From contig DASXCX010000022.1 in assembly GCA_036490955.1 (NCBI GenBank), positions 1 to 15,329 on the forward strand: DNA of 15,329 nucleotides, given 5' to 3'. How positions within the stretch are numbered: the first letter of the stretch is position 1; every line of letters starts with the position of its first letter. The stretch is from CAIKMD01 sp036490955. Its GTDB lineage: Bacteria > Pseudomonadota > Alphaproteobacteria > ATCC43930 > CGMCC-115725. Below, in pieces: positions 1 to 5,729 of this stretch. A program made the position numbers and the translations under genes. The notes under the pieces are model-generated. The model searched no databases and was not told the origin of the DNA. It was given only the letters and a program-made list of their open reading frames with translations.

Positions 1-357
1 GGGGATGAGCTGCGCGTCGCTAGCGGTCGCGACTGTTTCCTCGGCTCGGGTTTGAAGCAGTTTCTGGTTCGGCCAGTTGGGATGGGAGGCGATGAAGCTC
101 GAAATGTCGCTGAACGACGCGCCCGAGGTCTTGTGGGTATATCCGAGAAAGGCGAGTGCCTGGGCCGGGAGGCGGTCGTGCGCGGGCGCGGCAAGCGTCT
201 CCGCCGCGTTCCCATCGCCGCGTTTCATCGCGTCGAAGGCCGCCGTGTAAATCTGCCGGTCGCTTTCGCTTAGCGGCGCTGCCCATGCCTGGCTGCCGAC
301 TCCCCAAGCCAGCATTGCCAGGACAGGCAGGGCCAAGGTGCGTATAAGACCAATCAC
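1..357 (-). CDS. Soluble lytic murein transglycosylase, N-terminal part (cut by window edge)
   Basis: The reading frame stays open for 119 codons to the left edge, so only the N-terminus is present. It starts with a typical secretion signal: a short basic stretch, a hydrophobic core around residues 7-18, and a probable cleavage site after GSQAWA near residue 26. The mature part (KRGDGNAA, LPAQALAFLGY, SHPNWPNQ) looks like the alpha-helical superhelical domain of Slt-type enzymes, which cleave peptidoglycan glycan strands in the periplasm; the catalytic lysozyme-like domain would lie outside the window. The GTG at 357 is chosen because a GGTGGG lies 9 nt upstream and a candidate promoter predicts transcription starting near 374. 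An in-frame ATG at 378 is the alternative but has no ribosome binding site. It is divergent from dapA, an arrangement seen in other alphaproteobacteria. The family call rests on sequence style, as no catalytic residue is visible. Confidence 0.72.
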   Translation of the reverse strand, partial: MIGLIRTLALPVLAMLAWGVGSQAWAAPLSESDRQIYTAAFDAMKRGDGNAAETLAAPAHDRLPAQALAFLGYTHKTSGASFSDISSFIASHPNWPNQKLLQTRAEETVATASDAQLIP

Positions 358-380
358 TTCCTGATTCCCACCAAGCATTC

Positions 381-408
381 ATATTACCGAGAAGAAGTAG
401 CAGAACAA
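381..408 (-). promoter_or_regulatory. Candidate sigma70-type promoter for the lytic transglycosylase gene
   Basis: On the minus strand TTGTTC (408-403) and TAATAT (386-381) are separated by 16 nt. Transcription would start near 374, upstream of the GTG at 357 but downstream of the ATG at 378. The match is only moderate. Confidence 0.3.
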
Positions 409-423
409 TGAATTTCCCGCTGG

Positions 424-452
424 TTGCCGCTGTTAACACAATGGCCTATCGT
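424..452 (+). promoter_or_regulatory. Candidate sigma70-type promoter for dapA-smpB
   Basis: TTGCCG (424-429) and TATCGT (447-452) are spaced by 17 nt, giving a start near 459 and a leader of about 30 nt with GGGAG at 478-482 before the dapA ATG. It lies in the intergenic region shared with the divergent transglycosylase gene. Confidence 0.4.
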
Positions 453-488
453 CGCAGAAGCGCCCGAAATACGCGGCGGGAGAAATAA

Positions 489-1364
489 ATGCTTAAGGGA
501 TCGCTAGTTGCGCTCATTACGCCGTTCCGGGACGGCAAAGTGGATGAAAAAGCATTCCAGAATTTCGTCGATTGGCAGATCGAACAAGGGACCGAAGGGG
601 TCGTGCCCTGCGGTACTACCGGCGAGTCGCCGACTCTCAGCCACGCCGAGCATAAGCGCGTTGTCGAACTCTGTGTGGAGGTGGCCAAGGGCCGGGTGCC
701 CATAGTGGCCGGGACGGGCTCCAACTCGACTGAAGAGGCGATCGACTTCACCCGTCATGCCAAGCACGCCGGCGCCGATGCGGCGCTCGTCGTCACTCCC
801 TATTACAACAAGCCGACGCAGGAAGGGCTCTACCAGCACTACAAGGCGATCACCGAGGCGGTTGACCTGCCGATCATCATCTACAACATCCCGGCGCGCT
901 GCGTCATCGATATGACCGTCGCGACGATGGCGCGCCTCGCTAAGCTCCCGAACATCGTCGGCGTGAAGGACGCCACCAATGATCTGGCGCGGCCGCTGCG
1001 CACGCGCGCCGCGATCGATTCCGATTTCTCAATGCTCTCGGGCGAAGACGTCACCGCGATCGCGTTCATGGGGCAGGGTGGCGACGGCTGCATCTCAGTC
1101 ACGGCGAATGTTGCGCCGCGCGCTTGCGCCGACATGCATCAGGCCTGGCGCCGCGGCGAGGTCGCGACCGCGATGAAGATCAACGAGCGGCTGCTACCTT
1201 TGCATGACGCGCTTTTCTGCGAGACGAGCCCGGCGCCGGTGAAATACGCCTGTTCGCTGCTCGGCAAGTCGACGCCGGATGTGCGGTTGCCGCTGGTCCC
1301 CGCGAGCGCACAGGCGCAAGAGCAGGTACGCACGGCGATGCGCTCCGCCGGCGTCCTCAACTAA
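489..1364 (+). CDS. dapA: 4-hydroxy-tetrahydrodipicolinate synthase
   Basis: DapA condenses pyruvate with aspartate semialdehyde, the first step of the diaminopimelate/lysine branch, in the cytoplasm. The 291-residue protein has the usual family length and is a single TIM barrel. Visible active-site elements are the GTTGES loop with T43 and T44, Y106 in TPYYNKPTQEG, Y132 in IIYNIPAR, R137, and the Schiff-base lysine K160 in VGVKDAT. The start is supported by GGGAGA six nt upstream of ATG. smpB begins 15 nt after the stop, so the two are probably co-transcribed. The neighbouring transglycosylase also acts on the cell wall, for which this pathway supplies diaminopimelate. All key residues are present and nothing is odd. 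Confidence 0.97.
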   Translation: MLKGSLVALITPFRDGKVDEKAFQNFVDWQIEQGTEGVVPCGTTGESPTLSHAEHKRVVELCVEVAKGRVPIVAGTGSNSTEEAIDFTRHAKHAGADAALVVTPYYNKPTQEGLYQHYKAITEAVDLPIIIYNIPARCVIDMTVATMARLAKLPNIVGVKDATNDLARPLRTRAAIDSDFSMLSGEDVTAIAFMGQGGDGCISVTANVAPRACADMHQAWRRGEVATAMKINERLLPLHDALFCETSPAPVKYACSLLGKSTPDVRLPLVPASAQAQEQVRTAMRSAGVLN

Positions 1365-1379
1365 TGAGGTCTGCGCCGC

Positions 1380-1847
1380 ATGGCGCTGCGTGGGGACGAG
1401 AAATATGTCGCGCTCAATCGGCGCGCGCGACACGATTACCTGATCGAGGAAACGCTGGAGGCTGGTCTGCAGCTGACCGGCACCGAGGTAAAAGTGCTGC
1501 GCCGAGGTCTGGCCACGATCGCCGAAGCTTACGCCAGCGATGAAGGCGGCGAGATCTATCTCATCAACGCGAATTTCCCGGAATATCCCGCCGCGCGCTT
1601 CAACCACGAGCCACGGCGCAAGCGTCGTCTGTTGCTGCACAAGCGCGAGATCAACAAGCTGCTCGGCGCAATCAAGCGCGAAGGCATGACGGTGATCCCG
1701 TTGGCAATCTATTTTAACGATCGCGGTCGCGCCAAACTCGAGCTCGGCCTTGCCAAGGGCAAACGCAAATCCGACAAGCGCGAGGCCGAGAAGCAACGAG
1801 ACTGGCAGCGCAGCCGCGCCCGTATCTTGCGCGCACATAACGAGTAG
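1380..1847 (+). CDS. smpB: SsrA (tmRNA)-binding protein SmpB
   Basis: SmpB binds tmRNA and delivers it to stalled ribosomes for trans-translation. The protein is 155 residues, the normal length. It shows the family landmarks in order: LNRRARHDY near residue 14, GTEVKVLRRG near 34, the HEPRRKRRLLLHKREI block near 76-91, KREGMTVIPL followed by YFNDRGRAKLELGLAKGK, and the basic C-terminal tail with KSDKREAEKQRDWQR, which enters the ribosome's decoding site and mRNA channel. A GAGGT at 1366-1370 precedes the ATG by 9 nt. It lies 15 nt after dapA and is probably in the same transcript. No tmRNA gene is seen in this window. Confidence 0.97.
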   Translation: MALRGDEKYVALNRRARHDYLIEETLEAGLQLTGTEVKVLRRGLATIAEAYASDEGGEIYLINANFPEYPAARFNHEPRRKRRLLLHKREINKLLGAIKREGMTVIPLAIYFNDRGRAKLELGLAKGKRKSDKREAEKQRDWQRSRARILRAHNE

Positions 1848-1865
1848 GGAAGTAAGCAGCGCTTT

Positions 1866-1905
1866 GTCATTGCAGCGAGGATCGCTTGGCTTCACTCGCA
1901 ACGAC
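1866..1905. repeat. Degenerate palindromic intergenic element, possible bidirectional terminator
   Basis: The arm GTCATTGCAGCGAG (1866-1879) can pair with CTCGCAACGAC (1895-1905) with one mismatch and a three-base bulge around a 15-nt loop. It sits in the 69-nt gap between convergent smpB and the uracil-DNA glycosylase gene, where a terminator is expected, though no T-tract follows. The arms resemble the GTCATTGCGAG-type dispersed palindromes common between genes in alphaproteobacteria; that resemblance is from memory and not checked against this genome. Confidence 0.35.
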
Positions 1906-1916
1906 GTAATGGAATA

Positions 1917-2573
1917 CTACGACAATCGCTTGCGCAGTTCCGTGAACACGGTCTCGAACATATCTGTCGTTAGTTTGCCGGTGTTTGTGTTGTAGCGCGA
2001 GCAGTGATAGCTGTCGGCGAGCAGCCGGCCATCCGACAACGCGTGCATCGCAGCATGTTTGAAGGCGAACGCCGACTTGCGCTGGCCGAGCGCGGTCAGC
2101 ACCGCACCATGCGAGATCTGGCCCAGTGCCAGGATCGCGCGCAGCTTCGGCATCGCCGCGATCTCGGCGATGAGGAATTGACGACAGGTTGAAACTTCTA
2201 CAGGCAACGGCTTGTTCTCAGGCGGCACGCAACGCGCGGCATTGCTGACGCGGCAGTCGACCAGCCTCAACCCGTCATCCTTGTGCTGAGCGTATTCGCC
2301 GCGCGCGAAACCAAAATTCTTAAGCGTCGCGTAGAGCAAATCGCCAGCGTAGTCGCCCGTGAACGGCCGGCCGGTACGGTTGGCGCCTTTGAGTCCGGGG
2401 GCGAGGCCGACGATCAGCAGCCGCGCCGAAATATCGCCGAAAGACGGCACAGGTGCGTTGTGCCAATCGGGATGCGCGCCGCGCTGCGCCATGCGGAAAT
2501 CGACAAGGCGAGGACAAAGCGCGCAATCATGGCCGGGATCGGCCGTTCGCGGTTCTTTGGCAACCGCGCTCAC
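1917..2573 (-). CDS. Uracil-DNA glycosylase, family 5 (UDGb), 4Fe-4S type
   Basis: It should excise uracil and related deaminated bases from DNA to start base-excision repair. The 218-residue protein has cysteines C17 and C20 (CALCPRL), C115 (AARCVPPENKP) and C130, arranged as the ligands of the iron-sulfur cluster of family 4/5 enzymes. Motif 1 is GLAPGLKGANRTGRPFTGD (residues 56-74); the lack of Asp/Asn at the usual catalytic position fits family 5. Motif 3 is YHCSRYNTNTGKLT with H190. It starts with GTG inside the stop of the NYN gene (GTGA overlap), so translation is probably coupled; no good ribosome binding site is seen. It converges on smpB. Substrate range cannot be read from sequence. 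Confidence 0.92.
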   Translation of the reverse strand: MSAVAKEPRTADPGHDCALCPRLVDFRMAQRGAHPDWHNAPVPSFGDISARLLIVGLAPGLKGANRTGRPFTGDYAGDLLYATLKNFGFARGEYAQHKDDGLRLVDCRVSNAARCVPPENKPLPVEVSTCRQFLIAEIAAMPKLRAILALGQISHGAVLTALGQRKSAFAFKHAAMHALSDGRLLADSYHCSRYNTNTGKLTTDMFETVFTELRKRLS

Positions 2574-3151
2574 GCGTCGCTGTCAGAAAATTGCTGGTGC
2601 GACTCGCGGTGATGATTGCCGTTATGCGTACGCATGATTTGCGGCGCGAGGTCCTGCAACTCGATGAAGACGTCGGCCTGGCGGCGCAACTCGTCCGCCA
2701 CCATGGGCGGGGTCGACCGGATGGTCGATACGACGGAAACACGCACGCCCTTGCGCTGCACCGCTTCGACCAGACGGCGGAAATCGCCGTCACCCGAGAA
2801 CAGCACGATATGATCGAGCGATTGGGCCATTTCCATCACGTCGATCGCGAGCTCGATATCCATGTTGCCTTTGAGCTTGCGGCGGCCCATCGCGTCGGTG
2901 AATTCCTTGGTCGGCTTCGTCACCATCGTATAGCCGTTGTAATCGAGCCAATCGACCAGCGGGCGCAGCGGCGAATATTCTTGATCCTCGATCAGCGCGG
3001 TGTAATAGAAGGCACGAATGAGACGACCTTTCGATCCGAAAAGCTGCAGTAGTCTTTTGTAATCGATATCGAAGGCTAGCGCGCGCGCGGCTGCATAAAG
3101 ATTGGCGCCGTCGATGAACAACGCGATGCGCTCTTGAGGGTAAAACAACAT
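2570..3151 (-). CDS. NYN domain (LabA/DUF88-like) protein, predicted PIN-fold nuclease
   Basis: NYN proteins share the PIN-like nuclease fold and are generally thought to act on RNA using acidic residues and metal. In this 193-residue protein the acidic set is present: D14 in ALFIDGANLY (with N17), D98 and D104 in GNMDIELAIDVM, and D121 and D123 in LFSGDGDFRRLV. The last part (ELRRQADVFIEL) is the usual end of the domain, followed by a short polar tail rich in His, Gln and Ser. No membrane segment or signal peptide is seen. GGAG lies 8 nt upstream of the ATG. It is the first gene of a two-gene unit with the uracil-DNA glycosylase (4-nt overlap). The biological role of this single-domain type is not established. 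Confidence 0.88.
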   Translation of the reverse strand: MLFYPQERIALFIDGANLYAAARALAFDIDYKRLLQLFGSKGRLIRAFYYTALIEDQEYSPLRPLVDWLDYNGYTMVTKPTKEFTDAMGRRKLKGNMDIELAIDVMEMAQSLDHIVLFSGDGDFRRLVEAVQRKGVRVSVVSTIRSTPPMVADELRRQADVFIELQDLAPQIMRTHNGNHHRESHQQFSDSDA

Positions 3152-3190
3152 TCCAAACTCCGTCGACCGATCGAAGCAATAACGTATTCA

Positions 3191-3218
3191 TTTGCATTCA
3201 TCGTTCGTGTTGCGTCAA
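3191..3218 (-). promoter_or_regulatory. Candidate promoter for the NYN-glycosylase pair
   Basis: On the minus strand TTGACG (3218-3213) is followed after 16 nt by TGCAAA (3196-3191), predicting a start near 3184 and a leader of about 30 nt. The -35 is good and the -10 is poor. Confidence 0.3.
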
Positions 3219-3342
3219 GCGGTCAAGGCTGCAAGATGACGGCGTCTCGTCGCTATTGCGCATAACGTAGAGGTAAGGTGTAAATGCCTATGGCGCACCC
3301 GTATCTGGCGAGTGCGTGCCGATAATATTAGGGAGGTCGACC

Positions 3343-3649
3343 ATGCCTGAGCGATGCGGTGCGCAGATTGATGCGATGGTCGCGGGCGCGTCTTCTGAAT
3401 GCAGATCGGAGGTCGTCGGCGAATTCCGCGTTCATACGATCTTCGTGACCAATACGGTCACGAAGGACAACCGACAAACACTCGCAGGCGATCGTGGCGA
3501 TGGAATATGAGCAGGTGATGCCGGAATTTTCGGGCGACGGCAAATTCCGGGCAAGCGGCCTCGACGTGGTGCGGCAATCATTTGTCGAGATGAAGTTCTC
3601 CGATCTGACGAAATATTATACGGAAGAGTTTCTGCCCAAAACGATGTGA
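3343..3649 (+). pseudogene. Remnant of an ABC-type (TauA/NMT1-like) substrate-binding protein, frameshifted
   Basis: Two overlapping short frames together read like the C-terminal half of a periplasmic substrate-binding protein. The first (3343-3510, 55 codons, with AGGGAGG seven nt before the ATG) contains AQIDAMVAG and EFRVHTIFVTNTVTKDNR. The second frame (ATG at 3500, stop 3647-3649, 49 codons) continues with EQVMPEF, LDVVRQSFVEMKF and DLTKYYTEEFLP, very like the end of such proteins. The second frame has a stop near 3450, so a frameshift lies between about 3455 and 3500. The signal peptide and first half are missing. The remnant ends 10 nt before the decarboxylase-like gene and supplies the sequence around its ribosome binding site. 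The product family is inferred from memory of these motifs. Two small real genes are possible but less likely. Confidence 0.6.
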
Positions 3650-3659
3650 GGAAAGCATT

Positions 3660-4649
3660 ATGCCCTCGAAGCTGAAGATCACGCTGACTTGCGGCGATTA
3701 TGAAATCGTCCGGCCATTGAAAGAAGGCCGCGTCGAGGCCGATGGCATCGACCTGACCATGCTGTGCGCGACCTCGTCGCGCGATCGGCACTGGCGGCTA
3801 GATCGCAATGCCGAATGTGACGCCGGCGAGTTCAATCTGTGCGGCTATTATATGGCGCGCGATCGCGGTCATCCTTATATTGCGCTGCCGATTTTCCTCC
3901 ATCGCCGTTTCCGCCACGGCTTCATTTTTGTCAATGCAGCAAAAGGCATCAAAAAAGCATCTGACCTCAAGGGCGGAAAGTTCGGCTGCAGCGGTGGCAT
4001 GCTCGCGGCGGCCTGTACTTGGCTGCGGGGCACGCTCGGCGAGCACTACGGCCTGTCGCATAAGGACGTGAAATGGCTGACGGACCGGCCGCACGATATT
4101 CCCTTCGCGCATCAGGAAGGATTCGATATCGATATCATCAGGGAGGGCAAGAGCGTCGAAGAACGACTGCTCGACGGCGAAATCGACGCGATGATGTCCG
4201 CCGGCATACCGGAGCCCCTATTACGCGGCGATAAACGCATCGCGCGGCTCTTCCCCGATTACAAGCAAGCCGAAATCGAGTATTACGAAAAGACGCAGAT
4301 CTTCCCGATCATGCATACGCTGATTATCAGGCAGGAGATCGTCGAGAAGAACCCGTGGGTCCCCGAGAACCTCGCTTATGCATTTAATGAGTCCAAGAAG
4401 ATTGCTCTCCAGCATTTGCGCAATCCACGTATCCTGCCTCTGGCCTTCTTCATGAATAATATGGAAGAGCAAAATCGGCTCTTGGGTCGCGACCCTTGGC
4501 AATACGGACTCAACGCCATCAATCGCAACAACGTCGCGACCGCCTTGCGCTACACCTATGAGCAAGGACTCATGGCGAAGCCGCATTCGGTCGACGAGAT
4601 GTTTCATCCGATCGACGATTGGGCCTGGGTGGGGACCGAAGGCATCTGA
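3660..4649 (+). CDS. 4,5-dihydroxyphthalate decarboxylase-like protein (PBP2-like fold)
   Basis: The 329-residue protein resembles the family named after phthalate-pathway 4,5-dihydroxyphthalate decarboxylase, whose members have a type 2 periplasmic-binding-protein-like fold but are cytoplasmic. Recognisable blocks are ITLTCGDYEIVRPLKEGRVE (residues 7-26), SRDRHWR (40-46), GEFNLCGYYMARDRG (56-70), ALPIFLHRRFRHGF (75-88), the RIARLFPDYK region (193-202), FPIMHTLIIRQEIV (215-228) and DPWQYGL (278-284). There is no signal peptide. AGGAAAG at 3649-3655 gives a good start. Upstream is the decayed substrate-binding gene and downstream, 15 nt away, folK. No phthalate dioxygenase, regulator or transporter is present, so the real substrate is unknown; many homologues are annotated this way without biochemical support. 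The gene interrupts a run of housekeeping genes and is probably accessory. Confidence 0.82.
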   Translation: MPSKLKITLTCGDYEIVRPLKEGRVEADGIDLTMLCATSSRDRHWRLDRNAECDAGEFNLCGYYMARDRGHPYIALPIFLHRRFRHGFIFVNAAKGIKKASDLKGGKFGCSGGMLAAACTWLRGTLGEHYGLSHKDVKWLTDRPHDIPFAHQEGFDIDIIREGKSVEERLLDGEIDAMMSAGIPEPLLRGDKRIARLFPDYKQAEIEYYEKTQIFPIMHTLIIRQEIVEKNPWVPENLAYAFNESKKIALQHLRNPRILPLAFFMNNMEEQNRLLGRDPWQYGLNAINRNNVATALRYTYEQGLMAKPHSVDEMFHPIDDWAWVGTEGI

Positions 4650-4664
4650 CGCAGGTGAGCACCG

Positions 4665-5156
4665 ATGATCCTCATCGCCCTCGGTGCCAATCTGCCGAGC
4701 CCTGCGGGTATGCCGCAGCAGACATTGGAAGCGGCGATCAAGCGACTGGAAGCGAGCGGCGTCCGTATCGTCCTGCGGTCGCGCTGGTATCGCACCGCGC
4801 CGGTCCCGGTCTCGGACCAACCCTCGTTCGTAAACGGGGTCGCGCGGGTCGAGACCAAGTTTGAACCAGGCGCGCTGCTGGTGCTATTGCGCCAAGTGGA
4901 GCAGGAATTCGGTCGGCAACGAACCGTTCGCAATGCTGCCCGAGCGCTCGATCTCGATATCATCGACTATGATGGTCGGGTCGAAAACACTCCCGAACTA
5001 ACCCTGCCGCATCCCCGACTGCAGGAAAGGGCCTTTGTTTTGCTGCCGCTGGCCGAAATAGCCCCCGGTTGGCGGCATCCAATCCTCGGGACAACCGTCG
5101 AAAGCTTGATTTTTGCGCTGCCACCGGGGCAAGAAGCCCGACCAATGCTAGGCTAA
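4665..5156 (+). CDS. folK: 2-amino-4-hydroxy-6-hydroxymethyldihydropteridine pyrophosphokinase (HPPK)
   Basis: HPPK transfers pyrophosphate from ATP to 6-hydroxymethyl-7,8-dihydropterin in folate synthesis. The 163-residue length is normal. Key parts are IALGANL at the N-terminus, SRWYRTAPV with DQPSFVNGV (residues 39-59), the magnesium-binding ARALDLDII with D96 and D98, and TLPHPRLQERAFVLLPLAEIAP (113-134) with H116 and R118. AGGTGAG at 4653-4659 sits six nt before the ATG. It starts 15 nt after the decarboxylase-like gene, so it may be transcribed from further upstream. rpoZ follows after 110 nt with its own promoter. Confidence 0.96.
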   Translation: MILIALGANLPSPAGMPQQTLEAAIKRLEASGVRIVLRSRWYRTAPVPVSDQPSFVNGVARVETKFEPGALLVLLRQVEQEFGRQRTVRNAARALDLDIIDYDGRVENTPELTLPHPRLQERAFVLLPLAEIAPGWRHPILGTTVESLIFALPPGQEARPMLG

Positions 5157-5200
5157 ACGGTAAATTGGCCGAAAACCCAGCGTTTTGATAGGAAACCCTG

Positions 5201-5229
5201 TTGCAGGGCTACAGGCGGGCTCATATATT
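5201..5229 (+). promoter_or_regulatory. Strong sigma70-type promoter for rpoZ-rel
   Basis: TTGCAG (5201-5206) and TATATT (5224-5229) are separated by exactly 17 nt, the best promoter match in the window. Transcription would start near 5236, giving a leader of about 30 nt with GGAG at 5253-5256 before the rpoZ ATG at 5267. Confidence 0.65.
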
Positions 5230-5266
5230 TAGCAACTTGAAATATTCTTACCGGAGATTCCGCTAA

Positions 5267-5725
5267 ATGGCTCGCGTTACCGTCGAAGATTGCGTCGTCA
5301 AAGTCCCGAATCGCTTCGAATTGGTTTTGCTTGCTGCTCAACGCGCGCGTGATATTGCTTCGGGCGCGCCGCTCACGGTCGACCGAGACAATGATAAGGG
5401 CCCGGTGGTCGCGTTGCGCGAGATTGCCGATGTGACGATTCCCCTCGAGAATCTGCAGAACAATGTCATCAAAGGTATGCAGAAGCATGTCGAGATCGAC
5501 GAGCCCGAGGAGGATCACGATGTCGAGATCGGTGCACCGGCCAATTGGGCGGGGGATCTTGCGCCGATGGGCGATGAAGAGGGCGACGCGGGCGACGAGG
5601 CCGCGATCGATGACGAACTTCAGGAAGACATGCTCGAGGCGAGCGACGAATCCGGTGCCGGCGATGACGACGTTTTGCCGGATATGCCGGAAGGCGATGG
5701 CGAGCCGGACGACAAGATCGAGTAG
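5267..5725 (+). CDS. rpoZ: RNA polymerase omega subunit with long acidic C-terminal tail
   Basis: Omega helps fold and hold beta-prime in RNA polymerase. The N-terminal 75 residues are the conserved domain: MARVTVEDC, NRFELVLLAAQRARDI (residues 15-30), and KGPVVALREIADVTI (44-58). The MAR start is the part that contributes to ppGpp binding site 1 at the omega/beta-prime interface in characterised proteobacteria. The protein is 152 residues, longer than the roughly 90 of E. coli. The excess is an acidic tail in which about 33 of the last 77 residues are Asp or Glu, probably disordered. GGAG precedes the ATG by 10 nt. rel begins 4 nt after the stop, so the two are one transcript under the promoter at 5201-5229. 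Confidence 0.95.
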   Translation: MARVTVEDCVVKVPNRFELVLLAAQRARDIASGAPLTVDRDNDKGPVVALREIADVTIPLENLQNNVIKGMQKHVEIDEPEEDHDVEIGAPANWAGDLAPMGDEEGDAGDEAAIDDELQEDMLEASDESGAGDDDVLPDMPEGDGEPDDKIE

Positions 5726-5729
5726 CTGA

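Noticed and set aside
20..439. 139-codon minus-strand frame at the left edge
   Set aside because: It is a shifted shadow of the transglycosylase frame, which alone gives a signal peptide and family-like sequence. The product is Arg/Pro-rich nonsense.
2453..3052. 199-codon plus-strand frame across the NYN and glycosylase genes
   Set aside because: Antisense to two genes with clear family motifs, and its protein shows no family features.
3256..3284. Possible promoter TTGCGC-N17-TGTAAA upstream of the substrate-binding remnant
   Set aside because: Correct spacing but a poor match in both boxes and in front of a decayed gene; chance is as likely.
5172..5187. AAAAC / GTTTT inverted repeat after folK as a terminator
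   Set aside because: Five weak A-T-rich pairs around a short loop with no run of T after it; too little to support.
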